A DNA stretch of 44,685 nt from Betaproteobacteria bacterium (GTDB lineage: Bacteria; Pseudomonadota; Gammaproteobacteria; Burkholderiales; SG8-39): contig VGIA01000007.1 in NCBI GenBank assembly GCA_016868105.1, positions 1 to 44,685 of the forward strand, given 5' to 3'. Shown here in pieces: positions 21,869 through 31,203 of the stretch (its first letter is position 1; each line of letters opens with the position of its first letter). A program made the translations under genes and the position numbers. The notes beneath the pieces are model-generated. The model had not been told where the DNA came from, did not search any database, and saw nothing but the letters and a program-made list of their open reading frames with translations.

Positions 21869-22876
21869 CTAGCCGAGCCGCTGCAGCAGCGCCCTCACCG
21901 GCGCCGGCACCGCCGCATGCGGCGCCTGCTCCAGGTCCAGCCACATCCGGCCGCCCGACTCGGCGCGCGGCAGCGCCCTCTTCACGACGCAGCGCAGCGG
22001 CTGTGCCACAAGCGTGAAGTGCGTAAACCCATGCGTCACGACATCCAGCTTGCACGGCGACGCGATGCTGCAACCGAGTTGCCTGCGGCAGTAGCCCGCC
22101 GCGGCGCCCACCGGTTCCGGAAACGCCCACAGCCCGCCCCACAACCCGCTCGGCGGCCGCCGCTGCAGCAGCACCCGCCCCTGGTGCAGCAGCACCAGCC
22201 AGGTCGCCGTGCGCATCGGCACCGGCTTGTGCCTGTTCGGCGCCGGCAACTCGGCGACGCGATTCTGCCGCAGCGCGACGCAGCTCGCGGCCACCGGGCA
22301 GCGTCCGCAGCCCGGATTCGAGCGCCTGCACAGCGTCGCGCCCAGGTCCATCAGGCCCTGGGTATAGGCCTCGATGCCGCGCCAGGGCAGCAGCGACTCC
22401 GCGAGCGCCCACTGCTCGTCCTTGCCCTCGACGCCGAAGTGCCGCGCCAGCACGCGCTTGACGTTGCCGTCGAGGATCGCGGCGCGCCGGCCGAAGGCGA
22501 AGGCCGCGACCGCGGCCGCGGTGGAGCGCCCCACGCCGGGCAGGTTCTGCAATCCCTCCGCAGTGTCCGGGAAGCACCCGCCCAGGTCCCCCGCCACGAC
22601 CCGCGCCGCCGCGTGCAGGTTGCGCGCCCGGGCGTAGTAGCCCAGGCCGCTCCAGAGGCGCAGCACCTCGGCCACCGGCGCCGCGGCCAGCGCCGCCAGG
22701 TCCGGAAAGCGCTCGAGGAACCTCAGGTAATAGGGGGTCGCCGCCTCGACCTGGGTCTGCTGCAGCATCACCTCGGCGAGCCAGATGCGGTACGGGTCGC
22801 GCGTGCCCTGCCAGGGCAGCCCGTGGCGGCCGTGCCGGCGCTGCCAGGCGACCAGTTTTCGGGAGAACGCGCGCAA
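21869..22876 (-). CDS. mutY: A/G-specific adenine glycosylase
   Basis: LPWQGTRDPYRIWLAEVMLQQTQVEAATPYY; HhH NLPGVGRSTAAAVAAF; Fe-S CX6CX2CX5C (CRRSNPGCGRCPVAASC); start probably TTG near 22876. Confidence 0.93.
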   Translation of the reverse strand: MRAFSRKLVAWQRRHGRHGLPWQGTRDPYRIWLAEVMLQQTQVEAATPYYLRFLERFPDLAALAAAPVAEVLRLWSGLGYYARARNLHAAARVVAGDLGGCFPDTAEGLQNLPGVGRSTAAAVAAFAFGRRAAILDGNVKRVLARHFGVEGKDEQWALAESLLPWRGIEAYTQGLMDLGATLCRRSNPGCGRCPVAASCVALRQNRVAELPAPNRHKPVPMRTATWLVLLHQGRVLLQRRPPSGLWGGLWAFPEPVGAAAGYCRRQLGCSIASPCKLDVVTHGFTHFTLVAQPLRCVVKRALPRAESGGRMWLDLEQAPHAAVPAPVRALLQRLG

Positions 22877-22915
22877 GCCTTGGATTGTAGGGCGGTCACG
22901 TAGAATTCGGCCGCC

Positions 22916-23899
22916 ATGCTCGCCTTCATCCTCCGGCGCCTGGGCCAGGCCGTGCTCGTCATGCTCGCGGTCGGCCTGATCGCGTTTTCGCTGTTCCGCT
23001 TCGTCGGCGATCCGGTGGTCTTCATGCTGGGGCAGGACGCCACCCCGGAGGCGCGGGCGGAGATCACGCAGCAGTTGGGCCTCGACCAGCCGTTCTACCT
23101 CCAGTACGCGCGCTTCGTGGCGCGCGCCGTGCAGGGCGACTTCGGCCTCAGCCTCAGGCAGGTACAGCCGGTTTCCGAGCTGCTCATGGACCGGCTGCCG
23201 GCGACGCTGGAGCTGTCGATCTGCGCCGCGCTGATGGCGCTGGTGGCCGGCATCGTCATGGGCGTCTATACCGCGCTGCACAGGGACTCCTGGCTCTCGC
23301 AGGTGATGCTGGCAGGCTCGCTGGTCGGGGTGTCCCTGCCCACCTTCCTCATCGGCATCCTGCTCATCTTGGTGTTCGCCGTGGTGCTGGGCTGGCTGCC
23401 TTCGTTCGGCCGCGGCGACACCGTGGCGCTGGGCTTCTGGAGCACCGGCCTGCTCACCGCCTCCGGTCTCAAGGCGCTGATCCTGCCTTCGATCACCCTC
23501 GGCCTGTTCCAGATGACCCTGATCCAGCGCCTGGTGCGCTCGGAGATGCTGGAAGTGCTGCGCACCGACTACATCAAGTTCGCGCGCGCGCGCGGCCTCA
23601 CCGACCGCGCGGTGCACTTCGGCCACGCGCTGAAGAACACCCTCGTCCCCGTGATCACCATCACCGGCCTGCAGCTGGGCGCCATCATCGCGTTCGCCAT
23701 CATCACCGAGACCGTGTTCCAGTGGCCCGGCATGGGGCTGCTCTTCATCCAGGCGGTGACCTTCGCCGATGTCCCGGTGATGGCGGCCTACCTGTGCCTG
23801 ATTGCCCTGTTCTTCGTCGTCATCAACCTCGTGGTCGACCTGCTCTACTACGCCGTGGATCCGCGCCTGCGGATCGACCGCGGCGCGGCCGCGCACTGA
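22916..23899 (+). CDS. Dipeptide/oligopeptide-type ABC transporter permease (DppB-like)
   Basis: MLAFILRRLGQAVLVMLAVGLIAFSLFRFVGDPV; GLQLGAIIAFAIITETVFQWPGMG. Confidence 0.93.
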   Translation: MLAFILRRLGQAVLVMLAVGLIAFSLFRFVGDPVVFMLGQDATPEARAEITQQLGLDQPFYLQYARFVARAVQGDFGLSLRQVQPVSELLMDRLPATLELSICAALMALVAGIVMGVYTALHRDSWLSQVMLAGSLVGVSLPTFLIGILLILVFAVVLGWLPSFGRGDTVALGFWSTGLLTASGLKALILPSITLGLFQMTLIQRLVRSEMLEVLRTDYIKFARARGLTDRAVHFGHALKNTLVPVITITGLQLGAIIAFAIITETVFQWPGMGLLFIQAVTFADVPVMAAYLCLIALFFVVINLVVDLLYYAVDPRLRIDRGAAAH

Positions 23900-23912
23900 G
23901 GAGTCCCGTTCC

Positions 23913-25124
23913 ATGAATGCTCCGATCCACTGCGTCGCGCCGGTCGCCTCGGTGGCCCGCGTGCGGGAGTTCCACGGCGAGCTGAAGGCCATCCGTCGCG
24001 ACATCCATGCCCACCCTGAGCTCGCGTTCCAGGAAACCCGCACCTCGGACATCGTCGCCGGCAAGCTCGCCGCCTGGGGCATCGAGGTGCACCGCGGGCT
24101 GGCGAAGACCGGCCTGGTCGGCGTAGTGAAGGGACGGGCAGGGGCCAGCGGCCGCGCCATCGGCCTGCGCGCCGACATGGACTGCCTGCCGATGCACGAG
24201 ACCGGCACGGTGCCCCACAAGTCCGTCCATCCCGGGCGCATGCACGCCTGCGGCCATGACGGGCACACCACCATGCTGCTGGGCGCGGCGCGCTATCTCG
24301 CGGAGACGCGCAATTTCGACGGCACCGCCTACCTCATCTTCCAGCCGGCCGAGGAGGGCGGCGGCGGCGGCAGGCTGATGGTGCAAGAGGGCCTGTTCGA
24401 GCGCTTCCCGGCCAACGAGGTCTATGCCATCCACAACTGGCCCAGCCTGCCCCCGGGCCAGATCGCCGTGCGCCCCGGCCCGGTGATGGCCGCCACCGAC
24501 GAGATCCAGCTCACCGTGCGCGGCAAGGGCGGCCACGGCGCCATGCCGCACCTGACGGTGGACCCGGTGGTGATCACCGCGCAGGTGATCAGCGCGCTGC
24601 AAACCATCGCCAGCCGCAACGCCAGCCCGCTCGATTCGATCGTGGTCTCGGTGTGCTCCATGCAGACCAGCCAGACCGGGGTCTTCAACGTCATCCCCGA
24701 TTTCGTGAAACTCATCGGTACCGTGCGCACGTTCCGGCCGGAAACGCGCGAACTGGCCCAGAAGCGGATCGGCGAAATCACCTCCGGCATCGCCGAGGCC
24801 ATGGGCGGCAGCGCGCAGATCGCCTACCACCGCGGCTACCCGGCCACCGTCAACACCGAGCGCGAGGCCGCCTTCGCCGCGAAGGTGGGCGAGCGCGTGT
24901 TCGGCAAGGACAACGTGTTCACCGACGCCGAGCCGACCATGGGCGGGGAGGACTTCTCCTACATGCTGCAGGCGCGCCCGGGGGCCTACGTGTTCCTCGG
25001 CCAGGGCGGCGGGCCGACCTCCTGCTTCCTGCACAACTCGGGATACGACTTCAACGACGAGGTGATTCCGCTGGGCGCGGGCTACCTCGCCGCGCTGGTC
25101 GAGGAAGCGCTCCCGCTCCGGTAG
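23913..25124 (+). CDS. M20-family amidohydrolase (hippurate hydrolase-like)
   Basis: RRDIHAHPELAFQE, GLRADMDCLPMHE, MHACGHDGHTTMLLGAARYLAE, PAEEGGGGGRLMVQEGLF, TMGGEDFSYML. Confidence 0.94.
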   Translation: MNAPIHCVAPVASVARVREFHGELKAIRRDIHAHPELAFQETRTSDIVAGKLAAWGIEVHRGLAKTGLVGVVKGRAGASGRAIGLRADMDCLPMHETGTVPHKSVHPGRMHACGHDGHTTMLLGAARYLAETRNFDGTAYLIFQPAEEGGGGGRLMVQEGLFERFPANEVYAIHNWPSLPPGQIAVRPGPVMAATDEIQLTVRGKGGHGAMPHLTVDPVVITAQVISALQTIASRNASPLDSIVVSVCSMQTSQTGVFNVIPDFVKLIGTVRTFRPETRELAQKRIGEITSGIAEAMGGSAQIAYHRGYPATVNTEREAAFAAKVGERVFGKDNVFTDAEPTMGGEDFSYMLQARPGAYVFLGQGGGPTSCFLHNSGYDFNDEVIPLGAGYLAALVEEALPLR

Positions 25125-25128
25125 CCGC

Positions 25129-26043
25129 GTGCGCAGCGCCCTCGCCCGTTTCTGGGACCACGACCTCGCCTACAGCTTCCGCCGGTCGCCGGTCACCGTC
25201 GCCGCCGCGGTGATGACCCTGCTGTGCGTCGCCGCCGCGGTGCTGGCGCCCTGGCTCGCGCCCTCCAATCCCTTCGATGCCGCCGCCCTCAGCCTGGACA
25301 GCGCCTTCCTGCCGCCGGCCTGGACCGCGGAGGGGCGCGCCGCGCACCTGCTGGGCACCGACGACCAGGGCCGCGACGTGCTCTCCACCATCATGTACGG
25401 GGCGCGCATCTCGCTCGCCGTGGGCCTCGCCGCGGTGGTGTTCGCGATGGCGCTGGGCGTGGTGCTGGGCCTCGCGGCGGGCTACTTCGGCGGCAGCCTG
25501 GACGCCCTCATCATGCGCGTCGCCGACGTCCAGCTGTCGTTCCCGGCGATCCTGATCGCGCTGCTCATCAACGGCGTGGCGCGGGTGGCGCTGCCGCAGC
25601 AGATGCACGACGCCATGGTGCTCTACGTCATGGTGATCGCCATCGGCCTGTCGAAATGGGTGGATTTCGCGCGCACCGTGCGCGGCTCGACTCTGGTGGA
25701 GAAGAACAAGGAGTACGTGCAGGCGGCGCGCGTCATCGGCCGCCACCCCTTCGCCATCATGCTGCGCCATGTGCTGCCCAACGCCATGGGGCCGGTGCTG
25801 GTGATCGCCACCATCAACATCGGCATCGCCATCATCACCGAGGCGACGCTGTCGTTCCTGGGCGTTGGCGTGCCGCCGACCAAGCCGTCGCTGGGCACCC
25901 TGATCCGGGTCGGCAACGACTTCCTGTTCTCGGGCGAATGGTGGATCACCGTGTTCCCCGGCATCGCCCTGGTGGTGCTGGTGCTGTCGGTGAACCTGCT
26001 GGGCGACTGGCTGCGCGACGCGTTGAACCCCAAGCTGCGCTGA
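25129..26043 (+). CDS. Dipeptide-type ABC transporter permease (DppC-like)
   Basis: LLGTDDQGRDVLSTIMYGARISLAVGL; EATLSFLGVGVPPTKPSLGTLI. Confidence 0.93.
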   Translation: MRSALARFWDHDLAYSFRRSPVTVAAAVMTLLCVAAAVLAPWLAPSNPFDAAALSLDSAFLPPAWTAEGRAAHLLGTDDQGRDVLSTIMYGARISLAVGLAAVVFAMALGVVLGLAAGYFGGSLDALIMRVADVQLSFPAILIALLINGVARVALPQQMHDAMVLYVMVIAIGLSKWVDFARTVRGSTLVEKNKEYVQAARVIGRHPFAIMLRHVLPNAMGPVLVIATINIGIAIITEATLSFLGVGVPPTKPSLGTLIRVGNDFLFSGEWWITVFPGIALVVLVLSVNLLGDWLRDALNPKLR

Positions 26044-26052
26044 GCCGGCCAC

Positions 26053-27033
26053 ATGACCCCCGCCGCCGCACTGCTGGAGGTGAAGGACCTGCGCGTCGAG
26101 TTCCCGACGCGCCGCGGCACGCTGGTCGCAGTGGACGGGATTTCCTTCGCCATCGCCCCGGGCGAGGTGCTGGGCGTGGTGGGCGAATCCGGCGCCGGCA
26201 AGTCGCTCACCGGTATGGCGGTGATCCGCCTGCTGGAGCCCCCCGGCCGCATCGCCGGCGGCGAGGTGCGGCTGGAGGGCGAGCGCATCGACAATCTGCC
26301 GCCGGACCAGCTGCGGCGCATCCGCGGCCGGCGCATCGGCGCCATTTTCCAGGACCCGCTCACCTCGCTCAACCCGCTGTACACCGTGGGCGAGCAGATC
26401 GTCCAGACCATCCTGACCCACCTCCAGGTATCGCCGCAGGAAGCGCGCGAGCGCGCGCTGGGCCTGCTGCGCGAGGTGGGTATCCCCGCGCCCGAAAGCC
26501 GCATCGACCACTACCCGCACCAGTTCTCCGGCGGCATGCGCCAGCGCGTGGTGATTGCCCTCGCCCTGTGCGCGGAACCCCGCCTGATCATCGCCGACGA
26601 GCCGACCACCGCGCTCGATGTCTCCATCCAGGCGCAGATCATCCAGCTGCTCAAGCGCCTGGCGCGCGAGCACGGCACCGCGGTGATGCTGATCACGCAC
26701 GACATGGGCGTGATCGCCGAGACCGCCGACCGCGTTGCGGTGATGTACGCCGGGCGCATCGCCGAGATCGGCCCGGTGCGCGAGGTGATCCATGCGCCCC
26801 GCCACCCTTACACCGTCGGCCTGATGGGCTCGATCCCGAAACTGGGGGCGGGCATGGGAAAGCGGCACATGCGGCTGGCGCAGATCGAGGGCGCGATGCC
26901 GCGCCTGAACGCCATTCCCCCGGGCTGCTCCTTCAACCCGCGTTGCCCGCGGCGCATGGAGCGCTGCATGCGCGAGCGCCCGGCCCTGGTGACAGCCGGG
27001 ACCAACCAGACCGCGTGCTGGCTCTATGAGTGA
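26053..27033 (+). CDS. Peptide ABC transporter ATP-binding protein (DppD-like)
   Basis: [37 protein letters not shown]-terminal [15 protein letters not shown] Fe-S type motif. Confidence 0.94.
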   Translation: MTPAAALLEVKDLRVEFPTRRGTLVAVDGISFAIAPGEVLGVVGESGAGKSLTGMAVIRLLEPPGRIAGGEVRLEGERIDNLPPDQLRRIRGRRIGAIFQDPLTSLNPLYTVGEQIVQTILTHLQVSPQEARERALGLLREVGIPAPESRIDHYPHQFSGGMRQRVVIALALCAEPRLIIADEPTTALDVSIQAQIIQLLKRLAREHGTAVMLITHDMGVIAETADRVAVMYAGRIAEIGPVREVIHAPRHPYTVGLMGSIPKLGAGMGKRHMRLAQIEGAMPRLNAIPPGCSFNPRCPRRMERCMRERPALVTAGTNQTACWLYE

Positions 27034-28021
27034 CGCACTGCTGAAGCTGCAGGAGGTGGGCCGCGACTTCGACGTCTCGCGCCCCTGGCTCAACCGGGTG
27101 CTGGAAGGCCTGCCGCGGCAGCGGCTGCGCGCGGTGGACAGCGTGAGCCTCGATGTCCGCCGCGGCGAGACCATAGCCCTGGTGGGCGAATCGGGCTGCG
27201 GCAAGTCCACGGTGGCGCGCCTGATCGTCGGCCTGTGGCAGCCTTCGCGGGGCCGGATCGAGTTCGACGGCGTCGAGATCAGCAATCCCGCGACGCGCGC
27301 CGCCACCTCGCAGGTGCGGCGCCGGATGCAGATGATCTTCCAGGATCCCTACGCCAGCCTCAACCCGCGCTGGCGGGTGCGCGAAGTGGTGGCCGAGCCG
27401 CTGCGCGTACTCGGTCTCGCCTCGGATGAGGCGGCAATCGACCGCCGCGTCGCCGAGCTGCTGCGACAGGTCGGCCTGGCCGCGGAAGACGCCGAGAAGT
27501 ATCCGCACGAGTTCTCCGGCGGCCAGCGTCAGCGCATCTCCATCGCGCGCGCCCTCTCGGCCAACCCGGAGTTCCTGGTCTGCGACGAACCCACCTCGGC
27601 GCTGGACGTCTCGGTGCAGGCGCAGATCCTCAACCTGATGACCGACCTGCAGGAGAAACTGGGCCTCACCTACCTCTTCATCTCGCACAACCTTGCGGTG
27701 GTGTCGCATATCGCCGACCGCATCGGCGTCATGTACCTGGGACGGCTGGTGGAAGTGGCGCCGGCCGAAGACCTGTTCTCGCGGCCTCAACATCCCTACA
27801 CGCGCATGCTGCTCGACGCGGTGCCCGATCTCGAGATGAGCGGCAAGCAGCGCACGCCGGTGGCCGGGGAAGTGCCCAACCCGCTTTCGCCGCCCTCGGG
27901 CTGCGCCTTCCATCCGCGCTGCCCGCATGCGAACGACCGGTGCCGCATGAAACGGCCCGCGTCCGTCGTCTCGGGGACCGCGACGGTGGCCTGCCATGCG
28001 GTGCAGGAAGGGCGCATCTAG
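27026..28021 (+). CDS. Peptide ABC transporter ATP-binding protein (DppF-like)
   Basis: LVGESGCGKSTVARLIVGLW; EFSGGQRQRISIARAL; GCAFHPRCPHANDRC. Confidence 0.94.
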   Translation: MSDALLKLQEVGRDFDVSRPWLNRVLEGLPRQRLRAVDSVSLDVRRGETIALVGESGCGKSTVARLIVGLWQPSRGRIEFDGVEISNPATRAATSQVRRRMQMIFQDPYASLNPRWRVREVVAEPLRVLGLASDEAAIDRRVAELLRQVGLAAEDAEKYPHEFSGGQRQRISIARALSANPEFLVCDEPTSALDVSVQAQILNLMTDLQEKLGLTYLFISHNLAVVSHIADRIGVMYLGRLVEVAPAEDLFSRPQHPYTRMLLDAVPDLEMSGKQRTPVAGEVPNPLSPPSGCAFHPRCPHANDRCRMKRPASVVSGTATVACHAVQEGRI

Positions 28022-28081
28022 GGGGATTCGCTTTTCCCGGATCGCCCCTTTTCCGGGCCGCTCCAAGGCGCCGTCGGCTGA

Positions 28082-28102
28082 TCGGGGCGTTTACCGCCCC
28101 GA
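28082..28102. terminator. Candidate bidirectional hairpin between convergent dppF-like and 5'-nucleotidase genes
   Basis: TCGGGGCG-TTTAC-CGCCCCGA, 8-bp perfect stem with 5-nt loop; no clear T-tract. Confidence 0.5.
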
Positions 28103-28110
28103 CAAGCCCT

Positions 28111-29028
28111 TCACCTTGTCGCCGAGCCCCCTTGGTTCGCAATGCCGAAGGGTACATGCCCGGTGGCCACGTGCTGGCGGGCCGATTCCACATGCCCGCG
28201 CTGGTCGTCGAAATAGAAATCGGGCTGGAACGCCTTGAGGAATTCGCCCTTGTCCAGGCCGCCGAGGAACAGGGCCTCGTCCACCGCGATATTCCAGTCC
28301 ACCAGGGTGCGCACCGCGCGCTCGTGCGCCGGGGCGCTGCGCGCGGTGACAAGCGCCGTGCGCAGGCGCATCGGCACCTCCTGCCCGGCCGCGGCCTGCA
28401 GGCGGTGCAGCGCCTCCAGCAGCGGCTTGAACGGCCCTGGCGGCAGCGGCTTGAGCGCGTGCACCGTCTCGTGCTTGGTGAACGCCGCCAGGCCCTCGCG
28501 CTGGTAGACGCTCTCGGCCTCGTCGGAGAACAGCACCGCGTCGCCGTCGAAGGCGATGCGCACCTCGTCGCCGTGCCCGTCCGCCTGCGCCGACTCCGGC
28601 AGCACGCGCGCTGCCGGGAAGCGCGCATCGAGCGCGCCCATCACGTCCTGCTCGTTGGCCGACAGGAACAGGTTGGCGCGCAGCGCGTCCAGGTACCGGT
28701 AGGGGCTGCGCCCGCGCGTGAACACGCCGCGCTCGATGGGCAGCCCGGCGCGCTCGGCCGAGCGGAAGATGCGCAGGCCCGAGACCGGGTCGTTCTTGGA
28801 CAGGATCACCACTTCCACGCGCTGCGCCCCGGCGCTGTTGAACGCGAGCAGCTTCTTCACCAGGCGGAAGGCGACGCCTTGCTTGGCGGGTACCTCCAGC
28901 TTCGAGTACTGCAGGTCGATGTAGGCGCGCTCGCCCCGGGCGTCGAATACCCGGTTCTCCTCCTCGAAGTCGAACAGCGCGCGGGAGGAGATCGCGACGA
29001 CGAGCTTGCCTTCGACCGAGTAGGGCAT
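28111..29028 (-). CDS. 5'-nucleotidase (NT5C1-like family)
   Basis: LVVAISSRALFDFEEENRVFD, VVILSKNDPVSGLRIFRSAERAGLPIERGVFTRGRSPYRYL, LFLSANEQDV, AVLFSDEAE. Confidence 0.85.
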   Translation of the reverse strand: MPYSVEGKLVVAISSRALFDFEEENRVFDARGERAYIDLQYSKLEVPAKQGVAFRLVKKLLAFNSAGAQRVEVVILSKNDPVSGLRIFRSAERAGLPIERGVFTRGRSPYRYLDALRANLFLSANEQDVMGALDARFPAARVLPESAQADGHGDEVRIAFDGDAVLFSDEAESVYQREGLAAFTKHETVHALKPLPPGPFKPLLEALHRLQAAAGQEVPMRLRTALVTARSAPAHERAVRTLVDWNIAVDEALFLGGLDKGEFLKAFQPDFYFDDQRGHVESARQHVATGHVPFGIANQGGSATR

Positions 29029-29046
29029 CGGGCCAGTGGCCTCCGG

Positions 29047-29117
29047 AGCGGGTGAAGGGAATCGAACCCTCGTATGCAGCTTGGGAAGCTGCCGTTCTGC
29101 CATTGAACTACACCCGC
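29047..29117 (-). tRNA. tRNA-Gly (anticodon CCC)
   Basis: GCGGGTGTAGTTCAATGGCAGAACGGCAGCTTCCCAAGCTGCATACGAGGGTTCGATTCCCTTCACCCGC folds as cloverleaf; loop TTCCCAA; CCA not encoded. Confidence 0.95.
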
Positions 29118-29162
29118 GACGAGGGGAATTCTACCAAGCCTCCGCGTATAGTCCGTCTTGAG

Positions 29163-29390
29163 ATGAAGCTCCTTCAGCGCCTCCTCGCCGCCCTGATCGC
29201 CCTCGCCGTGTTCGCCGCGGCGCTGGTGTTCGCCTCGATCGCGCTCGGGGTGATCCTGGCGGTTGCGCTCCTCGCCTGGGCCTGGTTGGCATGGCGCGCG
29301 CGCAAGGCGCGACGCCGGTCCGGCGTCATCATCGAAGGGGAAGTCCGCGACCTCGAAGTGCCCGAGCGCATCGAGCACCGCGAGTACTGA
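29163..29390 (+). CDS. Small membrane protein of unknown function
   Basis: 75 aa, two hydrophobic segments plus basic/acidic tail, directly upstream of thiS. Confidence 0.6.
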   Translation: MKLLQRLLAALIALAVFAAALVFASIALGVILAVALLAWAWLAWRARKARRRSGVIIEGEVRDLEVPERIEHREY

Positions 29391-29403
29391 TATCATTCGC
29401 GGC

Positions 29404-29607
29404 ATGATCGAGGTCCTGGTCAATGGGGCTGCGCAGCGCTTCGACCAGCCGATCGCGGTGAGCGAAATGCTCGAGCGCATGGCCCTGGCCGGGCGAAAGA
29501 TCGCGGTCGAACGCAATGGGCAGATCGTGCCGCGCAGCGCGCACGGCTCCACCCTGGTGACGGACGGCGACCGGCTGGAGATCGTGGTCGCGGTCGGAGG
29601 AGGCTGA
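29404..29607 (+). CDS. thiS: Sulfur carrier protein ThiS
   Basis: 67 aa ubiquitin-like, ends VVAVGGG; next to thiG. Confidence 0.92.
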   Translation: MIEVLVNGAAQRFDQPIAVSEMLERMALAGRKIAVERNGQIVPRSAHGSTLVTDGDRLEIVVAVGGG

Positions 29608-29608
29608 G

Positions 29609-30409
29609 ATGGATTCCCTGGTGATCGCCGGAAAGACCTACGGCTCGCGCCTGCTCGTGGGTACCGGCAAGTACAAGGATTTCGCGCAGACGCGCGCCGC
29701 CATCGACGCCTCGGGCGCCCAGATCGTCACCGTCGCCATCCGGCGCACCAACATCGGCCAGGCGAAGGACGAGCCTTCGCTGCTGGAATTCCTGCCGCCC
29801 GCGAAGTTCACCTATCTGCCCAACACCGCCGGCTGCTACTCCGCGCTAGACGCGGTGCGCACGCTGCGCCTGGCGCGCGAGCTGCTGGAGGGCCACGACC
29901 TGGTCAAGCTGGAAGTGCTGGGCGACGCCCAATCGCTGTACCCGAACATGCCCGAGACCCTTTCCGCCGCGACCACGCTGGTGAAGGAAGGCTTCAAGGT
30001 CATGGTGTACTGCTCCGACGACCCGATCCAGGCGAAGATGCTCGAGGAAGCCGGCTGCGTCGCGGTGATGCCGCTGGCCTCGCTCATCGGCTCCGGGATG
30101 GGCATCCTCAACCCGTGGAACCTGCAGCTCATCATCGAGCGCATCCAGGTGCCGGTGCTGGTGGACGCGGGCGTGGGCACGGCTTCGGACGCCGCCATCG
30201 CCATGGAACTGGGCTGCGACGGCGTGCTGATGAACACCGCCATCGCCGCGGCGATGGACCCGGTCCTGATGGCCGGGGCGATGAGGAAGGCGGTCGAGGC
30301 CGGGCGCGAGGCCTTCCTTGCCGGGCGCATGCCGAGGAAGTTCTACGGCGCCTCGCCCTCGTCACCGACTGCAGGCCGGATCTCCTCCTCGCAACCCCAG
30401 GCGGCTTGA
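29609..30409 (+). CDS. thiG: Thiazole synthase
   Basis: [72 protein letters not shown]. Confidence 0.97.
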   Translation: MDSLVIAGKTYGSRLLVGTGKYKDFAQTRAAIDASGAQIVTVAIRRTNIGQAKDEPSLLEFLPPAKFTYLPNTAGCYSALDAVRTLRLARELLEGHDLVKLEVLGDAQSLYPNMPETLSAATTLVKEGFKVMVYCSDDPIQAKMLEEAGCVAVMPLASLIGSGMGILNPWNLQLIIERIQVPVLVDAGVGTASDAAIAMELGCDGVLMNTAIAAAMDPVLMAGAMRKAVEAGREAFLAGRMPRKFYGASPSSPTAGRISSSQPQAA

Positions 30410-31059
30410 ACCGGCGCAGGATCCGCAGCTTCGTCCTGCGCCAGGGCAGGACCACGCCCTCGCAGCTGCGCGCCCTGGAAGAGCTGTTTCCCCGCTATGG
30501 CATCGCCTACGGCGCGGCGCGGCTCGATCCACGCGCGGTATTCGGCCGCACCGCGCCGCTGGTGCTGGAGATCGGCTCGGGCATGGGCGAGACCACCGCG
30601 GCCATCGCGCAGGCGAATCCCGGCACGGACTACGTCGCGATCGAGGTGCACGGCCCGGGCGTGGGCAGCCTGTTGAAGAAGATCGACGAGCTGGGCCTGA
30701 ACAACCTGCGCGTCATCCGCCACGACGCCGTCGAGGTGCTGGAGAACATGGCACGGGACGGGTCGCTGGCGGGCATCCACCTGTTCTTCCCCGATCCCTG
30801 GCCCAAGAAGCGCCACCACAAGCGCCGCCTGGTGCGGCCGGACCTGGCCGCCCTGCTCGCGCGCAAGCTCATACCCGGCGGCATCCTGCACGCGGCCACC
30901 GACTGGGTCGATTATGCAGAGCACATGCAAAGCGTGCTCGGCGCCGAGCCGCTGTTCGAGCGCCTGCCCGCGGGCGCCCCGCGCCCCATGACCAAGTTCG
31001 AGCGCCGCGGCCTGAAGCTGGGCCACGAGGTGCGCGAGCTCTACTACCGGCGGCGCTGA
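30406..31059 (+). CDS. trmB: tRNA (guanine-N7-)-methyltransferase
   Basis: [46 protein letters not shown] start overlapping thiG stop. Confidence 0.95.
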   Translation: MNRRRIRSFVLRQGRTTPSQLRALEELFPRYGIAYGAARLDPRAVFGRTAPLVLEIGSGMGETTAAIAQANPGTDYVAIEVHGPGVGSLLKKIDELGLNNLRVIRHDAVEVLENMARDGSLAGIHLFFPDPWPKKRHHKRRLVRPDLAALLARKLIPGGILHAATDWVDYAEHMQSVLGAEPLFERLPAGAPRPMTKFERRGLKLGHEVRELYYRRR

Positions 31060-31060
31060 C

Positions 31061-31200
31061 CTGGAGCGGCGCCGGTTCATGGTTGCCACGGCGAGCTTCG
31101 CGCTGCCTGGTCCGGGCCGCGGCCCGGGCGCCGCACGTCAGCCGGATCAGACGCCAACGAGCGCACCGGTATGGCCAGCGCGCCGATCAGCGTCGCCTGA
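31061..31200 (+). pseudogene. Possible remnant of a Tat-exported protein gene
   Basis: LERRRFMVATASFALPG (twin-arginine-like) just after trmB; a different frame closes with ...SDANERTGMASAPISVA*; no body between. Confidence 0.3.
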
Positions 31201-31203
31201 ACT

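Noticed and set aside
25051-27306. 751-aa antisense ORF opposite DppC/DppD
   Set aside because: His/Gln/Arg-rich antisense translation with no domain; typical GC-rich artefact
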